A stretch of 64,000 bases of DNA from Apium graveolens (lineage: Eukaryota; Streptophyta; Magnoliopsida; Apiales; Apiaceae). The stretch lies in assembly GCF_009905375.1 (NCBI RefSeq), contig NC_133653.1, positions 91,189,671 through 91,253,670 on the forward strand. The letters run 5' to 3'. The notes beneath the pieces are model-generated. The model saw only the letters and a list, made by a program, of their open reading frames with translations, had not been told where the DNA came from and searched no databases. A program made the translations under genes and the position numbers. Below are positions 44,970 to 55,814 of the stretch, in pieces; the stretch's first letter is position 1, and every line of letters begins with the position of its first letter.

Positions 44970-45080
44970 CTACATCCGTTAAAAGACAAAATCTGTATCC
45001 ATCGAAAGATCAAGTAGGGCATCCGCTGACAGACAATTTGCATCATCCATCGAAAGGCAAAATTTAGCATCCGTTGAACC
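44970..45080 (+). repeat. 24 bp (8-codon) repeat of the CATCCGTTGA motif in copia B pol
   Basis: CATCCGTTAA (44973), TATCCATCGA (44996), CATCCGCTGA (45020), CATCCATCGA (45044) and CATCCGTTGA (45068) recur every 24 bp or so. CATCCGTTGA is the exact reverse complement of TCAACGGATG, the unit of this element's LTR array. Confidence 0.8.
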
Positions 45081-46079
45081 TCAATAGAAGTTGAAAGTCA
45101 CTCTAGATCATAGAATGAAAGAACCCCAACCTCAAATCAAAGATCCGCAAACTCATGGGAGTTTCTTCAAATCAAAACTCAGTAACACATCAAGACAACT
45201 ATGAGGCCTCCTCATCTCGAGCTAATCTACCACAATAAAGAAAATGGACTAAAGATCACCCATTTGAATTGATTATTGATGATGCATCTTTAAGAGTGAA
45301 AACAAGGAAAGCAACTCAAGATGAATGTCTATATAACAGCTTTATGTCTCAAGAAGAGCCAAAGAAGGTACAAGAAGCTTTATTGGATCCTGATTAGGTT
45401 TTATCTATGCAAGAAGAGCTAAAACAATTTAAAAGGAATAAAGTATGGAAGCTGGTACCCAAACCTAAAGGAAAGAATGCTATTGATACCAAATGGATAT
45501 TCATAAAGAAGATGGATGAAAATGATATAGTCATAAGGAACAAAGCTAGATTGGTTGCTAAGGGCTATTGTCAACGAGAAGTAATAGATTTTGATGAAAC
45601 ATTTGCTCCAGTTGCAAGAATTGAAGCCATCAGAATTTTCTAGCTTATGCAGCCCATGCCAATTTCAAAGTCTATCAAATGGATGTAAAGAGTGCTTTTC
45701 TGAATGGAGATTTGGAGGAGGAAGTTTATATCAGTCAGCCTCCTGGTTTTGAAGACCCCGGGTTTCCAGAATATATCTACTATCTTTTGTAAGCACTCTA
45801 TGGATTGAAGCAAGCACTTAGAGCCCGGTATGATACTTTGTCAAAGATCCTTTAGAAAATCATTTCACAAGAGGTACTGTTGACAAAACTCTTTTCTTTA
45901 GAAATGTTAATGCTTCTAGTATACTTGTTCAAATTTATGTAGATGATATTGTATTTGTCTCTACAGATGAGAAACTTTGTAAAAAGTTTGTCAAATTGAT
46001 GCAAAGCGAATATGAAATGAGCATGATGAGAGAACTAACTTACTTTCTTGGTTTACAAGTTAAGAAAGTTAGTGATGGA

Positions 46080-46084
46080 ATATT
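46080..46084 (+). repeat. predicted left TSD (ATATT) of copia C
   Basis: The 5 bp before the outer end of the copia C LTR. The matching copy would lie right of the window, so this is a prediction. Confidence 0.4.
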
Positions 46085-46702
46085 TGTTAGGAAATGAATA
46101 ACACACAGGTGGTGAATGTGTTTTACTGTTTTTTTGATCTTTTCTTGAATGTTTATGGTTGAACAAAGTAAATTAATTCTTGTAGTGAAATGTGTTTATG
46201 CAAAATTTAAACTTGCAGAAAAATAAAGAACACAGATCTTCAAAACTCACTTAATTTTATATTAAAATTAAGACTGTTTTGCTATAAAATTTCTAGGCTC
46301 TTTTTGATAAAGAACTTAGCTTCTCCTTGAGAGTGTTACAAGAAATTTGATCTAAATTGTTACAACTGACTAAAGGACCAGTGTTAACTTTATAACTTAG
46401 TTAACTACTGGTTTACACAGTGGATAATAAAACATGTTATTAACTTTTCTAAACTGTCACTTGTCCTTTCTATTTATAGAAAAGCCGATCTTCTATTTCT
46501 GGCTTAGCATATCTTTAGCATCCCGTGTTCACTTTAATCTTCCTCTGTCAGTTAATCTTTGCCATTGATCTTGCACATTCTTCACGCTACTTTTGTAGAC
46601 TTGTCAATCCATTAGTTGGATTGTTTGTTGATATTTTATCTTGGATATTGAACTGATCTGCAATTTTGTACTTTGAGATTGTACCTCGAGATCTCCAGTT
46701 TA
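46085..46702 (-). repeat. 3' LTR of copia C, terminal part
   Basis: On the minus strand it ends CACCTGTGTGTTATTCATTTC then CTAACA, with the C-rich patch before the end that the solo LTR at 13139 also shows. A TATA box, CTATAAATAG on the minus strand, lies at 46470-46479. The upstream part of the LTR continues at 55815 after CACTA2. Confidence 0.8.
46470..46479 (-). promoter_or_regulatory. TATA box of the copia C LTR
   Basis: CTATAAATAG on the minus strand, about 385 bp before the LTR end. CACTA2 now separates it from the upstream motif array. Confidence 0.6.
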
Positions 46703-47640
46703 AACTACTAGAAATTTGTCAATAGACATCACTTATTAGCCAATGTCTATTTAAAATCCAAGGGATGTCTTTGCATGCGATGAGAAAGGTAGGTGCATTA
46801 CACATCGCTTATTAGCCAATGTCTATACACAGTTTAGACATCGTTTTTCTTAACAATGTGATGTATTTTTCTTCAATGTATACCTTCACTATGGTTTCAG
46901 TTATTCATTCATATGTCATGTATATCATTTTAAACTTATCACATATAAAGCAATATGATACATTAACATTGAAAACCTTGTTAAACTGATGTGTAACTTA
47001 ACATATTACATCAGTCTTTTATCAGAAGCGATGTCGTACCTTTCTTTTTATAATGAAAACGATGTCTTTGTGTGTGTTTAACATCAGTTCTTTCAAAATG
47101 TGATATCTATTATATTGTTTTATATCAGTCATTTCTTGTGAGCTGATATATGTGCTTGCTTATGACATCAGTTTATTGTATGAAATGTCATATTTGACTA
47201 CATTTTACATCAGTTATTTTGTTCATGAAGTGATGTTTGTTTATTTTTTTTATTCATGAATCCCCTGTTTCAATCAAATGCCCAAAACCCAAACAAGAGT
47301 CATCCAAAAACATATCAACTGCCATTTTACCATTCCAAAACTAACCAAATCAAAACAAACGCAAAAACAAACGCAAAAACAAACATACATTCATTGATTT
47401 ACCATAGATTATACCAATTACGTACATATATCCACCACCAGCCAAACTTCATAATCCAAACAAACTACATAACTGCAAAAACAAGTACTAGACATCCAAC
47501 ATCGATCATTTACATAGTTCATCCCAAACAGAAATTTACCAACTAAAGATCCCCATTATATTTATCAACAAAAACCACTAGTAGCTCTTACAAATTCTTA
47601 CAAATTCAGTCTACATAAAGGAGCTGCAGATTAGGCCTTT
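46703..47640. other. 3' subterminal region of CACTA2
   Basis: No gene. It carries numerous inverted short motifs (GACATC...GATGTC, ACATCAGTT, CTGATGT) from 46720 to 47240, the expected TnpA-binding type of subterminal array. From 47256 to 47640 it is AT/AC-rich, with the repeated word AAAACAAACGC near 47355. Confidence 0.75.
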
Positions 47641-50600
47641 TTATAAGAAGGACTCGATATGGCTAGGAGTCTCACATCGAACCTCGTCCAGCTCAGCCTT
47701 GGCAACAGTCACCTTTCGATTCTTTGTCGACCACTGAAAAGTGTAACACACAGGAATTAGTAACAATGAATTCTACCACAAATTATATGTACACCAAATA
47801 TATCAAGAATGAATTAAGAAAAAAAATATACCTTTTTGACAAATGTCATTTCATTATCCATGGCAATTTCTTTCATATACCACATAACAAAATAGCCGCA
47901 TTCAGTTCCACCGGGCTGTTTGGGGCATCCCTATTTAATCAAAAAAACTCAGACCAATTAATAAGTAAATTAATGCCCCTATCTAACCGAAAAAACTTTG
48001 ACTAATAAGTAAATTAATGCCCCTGGTTCTTACGGTAATATATCTGATAGTCGGTGCTTTATTTCCCCTTCCAGCCTGAACATTGAACACAATCACAGCC
48101 CTGTCAACTTAGCAGTATCAATAACACAAATTGATTGATATCTCAATAATGAAAATAATCACTCAAAATTAAATGCAAATACCTTGATATTGCTTTTTCC
48201 AACTCGGGAAAGGTAGTTAAACGAGGCAGAGGATTGAGTATGAAAACCTCGCCCGCCCAAATCACAACCAATATCCAATGGCAGCTATTTTTTATAAATA
48301 TTTATAATAAACAGAATTAATATCAGAATCATATCATTTTGAATTTCATGCTTATAAATAAATAAATAAAGTGATTTATAATAAATCTAGAGACATTTTT
48401 TATGTACTTACTTGCTATTATGTGGCATAAAAAAGAGACGATCAGGATTACCCTCTTTAAATCGACTAACCAAATTATCTTCAAAATTGTTGTTCAAGGT
48501 AAACGAGACTCCGGGATCACAGAAAGCAAATTGCTCCAAATTTTCATTTTCACAAACCATGCAATGCAAGTATCTGCATTGCAAATAAAATGAAATTATA
48601 AAAAAAACAAGAATATAAATGCAGAAATTATCAACAAGAAGACAAGACAATAATTAAAAAATTTATACTACTCACGCCATGTATGCAGAAATTGCTGCTT
48701 GGCCAATCATTTTAACTCAAGCAAAGCAATTATGTTTTCATGCAAAATGAAAATTCTTTTCTCAACACCAAACACCTCTGTATCGCACGGGATTTGAATG
48801 GAGTTTCCAGTGGACTTCATGAATGTCGTTGCATGTTTATACAACAACCGAAAGCGCTTCGGAACATTTTTATTGATTTCCATATTCTCAAATAAGGACT
48901 GAACCTTATGCAAATCAGTTAAAGGATCCTTCCCTTTCCTTTTACTTTTCTGAAAATATTATCAAATTTATTAAAACAAATATAGAGTTAATATAATAGT
49001 GCGAGATCCAATAAAACATAGATGTAAAAATATATACCGCGGTAGCAGGGGCATCTAGGAATATGATTAAGTCGTGGGGCCATGAGACGTAGGAGCCAAC
49101 AGCCTGCTCTACTATTTCAATCTCACCGACTACGGGAATAGGAATCTTGGCTTGTCCTTGGATTGGCCCATCCACTGAGACACGAGCACAACCAGGCTGC
49201 ATTGGCAATCCGTGAATAGATTTGTTCATGTCATCATCGTCAAACAACAAGCCAAATGCCACCTTATTTTCTATTGTGCCTACAGCCAACTCACATTTTC
49301 GTGGACCAGCCTACACACATATATATATATTTAACGAGTAACTATGACGAATGCTTGAATAATGTCGAGCTAAATTAAATAAACATGCTTGTTATTTTAC
49401 CTTGTTCTCTGGTGGAAAAGGATCCATTTGATCATCAACTATTTGAGCATCAAAACTTGCTTTATCCGAAACCAGAGGAGATAAAATATTTGCTTTACTG
49501 AGTAAGCCCTTCAGTTCAGCCAACTCCTGCCTTGTCTTCTCCATTTCCTTCGCCATCTCTTGCTTGGCCTTCTCCAACTCTGCATCCCTTTCACAATCCC
49601 GGGCCAACAACTCAACTTTGGTTATTCTACTTCTTTTTCCATTTGGCAAATTAAAGAAAATTGATGGGCTAACAAAGCCTCCAACTCCTCGAACCCTCCC
49701 CGAATGTTCGGGAGTTTGCAAGGCCGTAGTTAACACATCTTGACTCCCAGAAGGAATGAATTCCCCCTTACTTTGCAGCTCTAGTAAATTCTCCTGTCAT
49801 GAGAATGTTAACATATAAATCAGAACTGAATAAACCTCCTCATAAAAATATTAAATAGAACTGAATTGAATTGAATTAAAAAACTTAACGTTGCTTGTTA
49901 AATACTCACAATTCTTTTCCCTATTTCAGCTAGCTCTGGATCAACCTCCTCATCATCAAGTTTTCCCTTATGAGCCTTGTGCCACATAAGAGCCCGATCA
50001 GGTTCTTCATCGGGAGCCAAGGTTCCTTTCTTTTGCTGATTAAAATCAAAAAAATATTAAAACAACAATATATGTAGAATGCAACTATTTAAGTTCAATG
50101 ATTAAACAGAGGTTACCTCTTCTTCCAACAATCCAACATAACCCTTTCTAGATGTGCGGTGAGGATATTTTCGATTGCTCACCCGCTCCATTTGTTTTTC
50201 ACTAAGTGACTACAACAAACATTTTAAATAATATTAACATGCTATTTTTCCTAAAATATTTGTAATACACAAAAATATCAGTTCACAACATAAATAAAAC
50301 ACAGATATAAACACACGATCTCTTTCACGTATACCTTCCATGTCGAGGTAGTCCTTTCAGCAACAAAATTTTTCCAAGCCTCCTTACCAACAAAAGCATA
50401 CTTCACTGGAGGCTTTCGTAGTTTCTTCTTCTGTCCAAGATACGGCTTAACATAATTCCTTGTTAAATTTGCTTTAAAATTTCTCCACTTTGCTCCTGCA
50501 GACCTGATCAGCCCCTTCTGAAGTTGCTTGGGGACTTTAAATGTCTCCTGAAACCAATGTTATGCTCTACATGAGTACAAGAAAATGCAAAATTTACAAA

Positions 50601-51012
50601 GTGCATAAGAAATTGCTTATTTATATACCTTCACATCGATCCATATTTTCTCCTTTAGTTCATCGAGTACCTTTGACCAGTTAGGATAATCAATCGGAAT
50701 CATCGTCCTAGCCAACATTCCGGTGTAGGACTGTAGACTATGCCTTGCATTCCCGACTGGAACTCCATGTGCATTGCACGATACCTTTGCTTTCTTGCCC
50801 TGCGCCTTCCTCACCACCACTTTGTGCATAGCGGAAACCCCTCGGGCAGATCCATACCTTTTCTTTGTAGTTGCGGAAGTATTGACCATTGCCTTCGTGT
50901 CTTCCATAGAATCCACATTTTCATCTTGAGGTTCTGTTTCCGGCTCCATGCTTTTATCCACCTACTCATCTGACTTGTCTTGTACTTTAGATATTTGTTT
51001 TTTATTTACCAT
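47641..51012 (-). CDS. TnpA-like protein with C-terminal Ulp1-type protease, multi-exon
   Basis: ATG at 51012-51010 (MVNKKQISKVQDK) is followed 16 codons later by an in-frame TAG. A later Met at 50961 (MDKSMEPETEP) could also start translation. Exon 1 contains the plant En/Spm transposase region (RYGSARGVSAMHKV, HSLQSYTGMLARTMIPIDYP). GT-AG junctions are readable (donor AAG|GTATAT at 50629/50628, acceptor at 50548). Later exons carry RKPPVKYAFVGKEAWKNF, a coiled coil at 49615-49480 (ELEKAKQEMAKEMEKTRQEL) and a conserved segment at 49289-49030. C-terminal exons form a C48 (Ulp1/SENP-like) protease: HWILVVIWAGEVFILNP at about 48295-48225 and GGTECGYFVMWYMKEI at about 47928-47860. It ends HIESFL with stop at 47641. 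The acidic triad position is Asn (ILNP). TnpA-type proteins bind subterminal repeats. The protease's role in transposition is unknown. Confidence 0.8.
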
Positions 51013-51255
51013 TTATCTTTTTCAATCTGAAAATGAAACATATATTTCATTAGTCACAAGCATATATAAATAGTTATAAATAGTCATAACTAAACTAGTG
51101 AAGTATGCATACATAAACAGTTATAAATAGTTAGACATGATGACTATATGCATTCATAAACAGTCATAAACATACGAAAATTCAAATAATATCATTAGTC
51201 ATAAATAATGCTAAACAATTACAAAAAATGAGATACATGACTGCAAATAATATTG

Positions 51256-54200
51256 TCACTTCTTAACCCAAGTGCCCTTAATATTTTCTCTAATATTTTT
51301 TTCAACATCTTCACCGACATCACATATAGGAATTTGGCAGCAGAATGGGGGATTTTCCATGGTTGTGTCTCCTAAATCATCGTCATTATACACATCTTGG
51401 TAGTCTCAAGTTGTAGAGGTTAATACAACGGACCACTTGGCATCCATCGGATCTTCAATATAATAAACTTGCTTTACTTGATCCATAGACACATATTTAT
51501 CTCTCTTGTGGCCTTGTCGACTTAGATCGACAAGTGTGAACCCAAGATCATCCACCTTAATTCCCTTGTCATTATCTTCCCAATTACATAAAAATAACGG
51601 GGCTTTGAATGCATGATAATCTAGATCCCATATTTCTAAGATAACACCGTAAAATATCAAGTCACTTTCTACGGGGTTCAAATCTTTAGCGCTAGACCCT
51701 TGGACAGTTTTAGCAACTAAAGACACTCCGCTGTTTTGAATAACCCTCACACTGTCTCGCTCTTTTGTAAAGTATCGGACCCCGTCTACTAGATAAGCTT
51801 CGTAAGTCAAAACTGAAAATGATGGTTTTCCGGCTATCCATCTTATTGTCTCTGAAACTCCTCCAGGATTCTCCTCCATTTCACTACTAACCTACACATT
51901 TTCAGAAACAAAAATACTTCTAAATTCCATATTACTACAGAGCAAATAAATTAGGCATAAATGAAACTATAAAAATACTAACTTTTTCTAGAAACCAATC
52001 GGCAAAAAGGCGATTGTGCTCTCTCAAGAGCCAATGAACACTTTTCTTTTTTCCTTGATGGATTCCCTCTAGATACTCCTTATGCATTCTAACAGAAATT
52101 ATATAATCATTAACTAGCCAGAAAATATATAATTTATATATTAATTGAACAACCACAAAATTAATAAATTATTACAAAATATATGGATGTACTTCAATGT
52201 TGTTTAGAAGAACATGTAAATGAGCTTCATCCCGCTCTTTTTCTTTGATTGATTTCATTGTCACAACAGATAATGGACCACTTAACTTGCCTTCATCTTT
52301 ACGAAGACCAGCAGTGGTGCAAGCTTGCTTGACAAACTCTTGGCAGAATTCTACTGATTCATCTTCCAGATAGCATTCAGCTATACAGCCTTCGGGGTAA
52401 TAACGGTTGCGTACGTAACTCTTCAACACCTTATTAAACCTCTCAAATGCATACATCCATATATAAAATACCGGCCCACATAACCGTAATTCCCGAACCA
52501 AGTACACTATGAGATGTATCATTATATCAAAAAATGATGCAGGAAAGATTTTTTCCAACTCACACAAAGTTACTATTACATCTGATTGCAATTTATCTAG
52601 TTTCGATACGTCTACAACTTTGCTGCACAAAGCATTAAAAAAGAAACACAACCTAATTATGGTGACCCTGACTTTTTTGGAAGTACCGCACGAATTGCAA
52701 TAGGAAGCAGTTATTGGAGTAAGATGTGGCAGTCGTGGGACTTCATCCCAAACATCTTTAATTCTTCCATGGAAATACAGTTTTTAATGTTCGACGCGTG
52801 TCCATAAGGAAGTTTCATGTGCATTAACGATGACAACATTTTCTTCTTTTCTGTCTTGGACAAATTAAAAATCGAAGGGGGTAAGTAAGTTTTTTTTTCT
52901 CCTTTTTGTAGAGCTAGATCAGCCCTAACCCCCATGTCAATCATGTCAAGACGAGAAGCTTCACTATCTTTAGACTTAGGTTTCATATTTAGTAGTGTGC
53001 CGATCAAGCTATCACACACGTTCTTCTCGACGTGCATGACATCTAAACAATGACGGACATGGTGAAACTTCCAATATTCTAATTCGAAAAAAACCGACTT
53101 TTTCTTCCATGGACAATCAACTTTCTTTGACTTCCTTACTTCCTTGCCAAACTGAAATTTAATTTTATCTTACTACAATAAAACCTCTTCTCCAGACAGA
53201 GGTTGACGTGCCTGCCCTAATTCTTGTTGTCCATTAAAAGCGGCCTTTTGCTTCCTATATGGATGATTCCTAGCCAAGTAACGCCGATGGCCTTGGTAAC
53301 ACATCTTCCTGCTATGGCTTAAATACTTGGCAGTTGTATCATCAGCGCATACTGGACAACACATATAACCTTTATTAACGCATCCGGACAGATTTCCATA
53401 TGCAGGAAAGTCATTTATTGTCCACAATAAAATTGCTTTTAAAGTGAAATATGACTTGGTGTATACATCATAAACATTTGGTTCACCTTCTTCCCACAAC
53501 TTCTTTAAATCATCGATTAAAGGCTGTAAATATACATCAACGTCATTGCCAAGCTCATGTGGACCGGAAACTAAAATTGTTAGCATCAAAAATTTCGTCT
53601 TCATACATAACCACGGAGGAAGATTATAAGTCACTAATACTATTGGCCAACAAGAGTATCTATTGGTTAGACCGTTAGTATGTGTGTTTATACCATCTGC
53701 AGACAACGCCAAACGAATATTTCATGCATCACTACCGAAGGCAGGCCACCTATAGTCGATATTTCTCCAAGAAGGAGAGTCAGTTGGATGCCGCATCTTT
53801 CCGTCTTCTATTCACTGCTTTGAGTGCCAGGTTATTAGTTCAGATGTAGAAGGAGATTTAAACATCCGTTTGAATCTCGGTATAATTGGAAAATACCACA
53901 TTACTTTAGCAGGAACATTAATCCTTATTTTACCATCCTTTCCTAACTTCCAGCGAGATAAATGACACTTAGGACACTCAGAATCATCAACATTTACCCC
54001 TCGATACATATGCAATTGTTTGGACATGAGTGATATTTTATATATTCTAGGCCCAAGTCGGATAAGGTTTTCTTGGCTTCATATGCATTAGGTGGCATCA
54101 CATTGTCCTTAGGAAGGAGAGAGCCAACAGTAGACAGCAAATCGTTAAAGGCACTATCACTAATTCCGAACCTAGCTTTCCAATTGTGCAATTTTAGCAT

Positions 54201-54668
54201 CGACTCCAACTTGGTACATTCACTACCCTCATACAAAGGTTGTTCAGCATCAGCCACAAATCTCCTAAACTGATACGACTCATTATTGTACTCACTCGAA
54301 TTATATGCAGCATCACAAATATTAACTGTTTCTGATGCAAGGCCAGGGGAAGGTATCGGTGCGCGGGCAGACGTAGGTGCAGGGGCAGGCGTAGATGCAG
54401 GGGTCGGAGCATTTCTATTAACTGATGACCTACTTGCAGACCCTTATGTATGCCAAATCCAATCAAGGTACCCCAGACTAAAACCATTTTCATATAAATG
54501 TCCCCTGATAATCTTAACTGCAAATTTTTTGAAGTTAGCACATCTTTTACAGGGGCAGGGGATTCTTTTAGGATCACTAGCATTTTCCTCGGCAAATATC
54601 AAAAACTCTTCAACCCCGATTTCATAGTCAAGTGTGTCCCTATCTTTGAAAATCCAAGATTTGTCCAT
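51256..54668 (-). pseudogene. TNP2-like CACTA transposase, nearly intact
   Basis: Start at 54668 (MDKSWIFKDRDTLDYEIGVE) with the IPCPCKRC motif. An alanine/proline-rich linker at 54420-54340 lies just after an in-frame stop at 54444-54446. Then come the CPNNC segment with a frameshift near 54000, ECPKCHLSRWK, and the TNP2 core (SGPHELGNDVDVYLQPLIDD, TINDFPAYGNLSGC, HHVRHCLDVMHVEKN). The DUF4218-like region spans 52650-52180 (YVRNRYYPEGCIAECYLEDE). A separate small exon lies at 52082-51980 (MHKEYLEGIHQGKKKSVHWL). The DUF4216-like end (FLCNWEDNDKGIKVDDLGF, QVYYIEDP) has a TGA at 51406-51408 and continues to a stop at 51256. Other stops lie near 53812 and 53170. This would be the catalytic transposase. 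The breaks are few, so decay is recent relative to CACTA1. Confidence 0.85.
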
Positions 54669-55814
54669 GTTATTCTCAAACTACCTGATTGTCAAATAAC
54701 GTATTAATTTACTATATACTATAGTACATTTACTACCTAGTATAATCAATATAAAATTCCTATATTCACTCATAAACCATGTTACTTACAACGACAAGCC
54801 CCAAACACAAATATATTTACAAAAAACACAAACACAAATATATACAAGCACTTGTTATTACATGTAAATCCGTATTTTAACTACACATATAACTACACAT
54901 GCAACAACAACACATTTCAATTTCACATGCATACATACAACTACACAAATATATACATGCAGCCCAAACATATATAAATAGATATGTAAAGAAGAATATA
55001 CCTAACAAAGCAAGGTCCAAAATCCCAAAAACACAGCAACAAACTCCAAGACCAAAATCCAACTTAATTAGCTCCGAGGTTTAATCTTTAATAAACCCTT
55101 AGCTACAAGATTTAGCTCCAAGAAACTCTATTCCTCACCTTAAACTTCAATGAACACACTTAACTCCTTAATCTTCGAATCTGTCACAAAAATTAAAACA
55201 AATGAGAAAAAAAACATTTGAAAGAAAGACAGTAAGAAATTAAGAGATGAGTTGAAGAAATTGAGAGGTTTAATTGGAAATTCAAGGTCTAATCGGAAAG
55301 GGGGAAAGACAGTAAGCATACATTTGAGAGTTCTAGGTTTAACAGTCGAGAGAGAAAGGGGGAATGAGTGAATGAGTTTTTGTTTTTGTTTTTGTGGAGA
55401 TTGTAATTTTTTGTTTTTATTTTGATTTTGATTTATTTTTAATTTTATGTTATAATGTTATTAAAGTGAATGAGTGAATAGGCGGGATGGGGAAATATAC
55501 TAAGGGGGTAAAAATTTGGCTAAGGGCGGGGAGCAAAAGGGAGAAGCAGTGGGCTCTAATTTTTTAAAATTGAGCTTAGACATCGGTTATTATGTCAACC
55601 GATGTTAAAAGGAAATTGGACATCGGTTTATATGTTAACTGATGTGACGTAGTTTTTAAAAGAACAACTTAGACATCACTTTACTTAAAAGCTGATGTAA
55701 ACATACCAAAAAGACATCACTTTTCTTTATGTGATGTAAAAAAGGCTTTTAACATCAGTGACTTTTCTGACTGATGTCTAATGTGCGATGTCTAGTGCTG
55801 ATTTTCTAGTAGTG
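54669..55814 (-). other. 5' leader and subterminal region of CACTA2
   Basis: No gene. It comprises an AT-rich leader with ACACAAATATAT words (54780-54975), a GAGAG-poor purine stretch near 55190-55380, then the subterminal inverted motifs at 55575-55790 (ACATCGGT/ACCGATGT, ACATCACTTT, ACATCAGTGACT) and the terminal CACTACTAG at 55806-55814. The leader ends at the TNP2 ATG. Confidence 0.75.

Larger units (their letters stand above)
44631..46084 (+). pseudogene. copia B continued: integrase C-terminus, linker and RT
   Basis: Starts with NFFLIFGCKC and EQHGKFDAKADEGIF, the integrase C-terminal region. An acidic linker follows (NCYESDDESDQE, about 44885-44925). At 44970-45080 the linker carries an 8-residue repeat (YPSKDQVG, HPLTDNLH, HPSKGKI) encoded by the LTR motif. 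RT begins near 45390 (LDPD...[18 protein letters not shown]), then [38 protein letters not shown] and the catalytic YVDDIVFVST (45937-45966). It ends at YFLGLQVKKVSDGIF where copia C's LTR starts at 46085. Frame changes lie near 45180, 45640 and 45840, with several stops. RNase H and the 3' LTR of B are not in the window. Confidence 0.85.
46703..55814 (-). mobile_element. CACTA (En/Spm) transposon 2, near-complete, in the copia C LTR
   Basis: About 9.1 kb. The right terminus read inward is CACTACTAGAAAATCAGCAC. The left terminus is AACTACTAGAAATTTGTC, with the first C replaced by A. Subterminal ACATCAGT/ACTGATGT and ACATCGGT/ACCGATGT motifs crowd both ends (46720-47250 and 55575-55800). It carries two minus-strand genes in the usual CACTA order: TNP2 and then a TnpA-Ulp1 gene. 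A 3 bp TSD is not perfectly resolved: TTA lies at 46700-46702, and ATT then TTA lie within 55815-55819. Confidence 0.9.

Noticed and set aside
47256..47546. 96-codon plus-strand open frame, Asn/Thr/His-rich
   Set aside because: It is low-complexity A/C-rich sequence between the CACTA2 subterminal array and the end of the TnpA-Ulp1 gene, with no homologous motif.
53451..54707. Plus-strand open frames opposite TNP2
   Set aside because: They are antisense shadows of the CACTA2 transposase, with no independent motifs.
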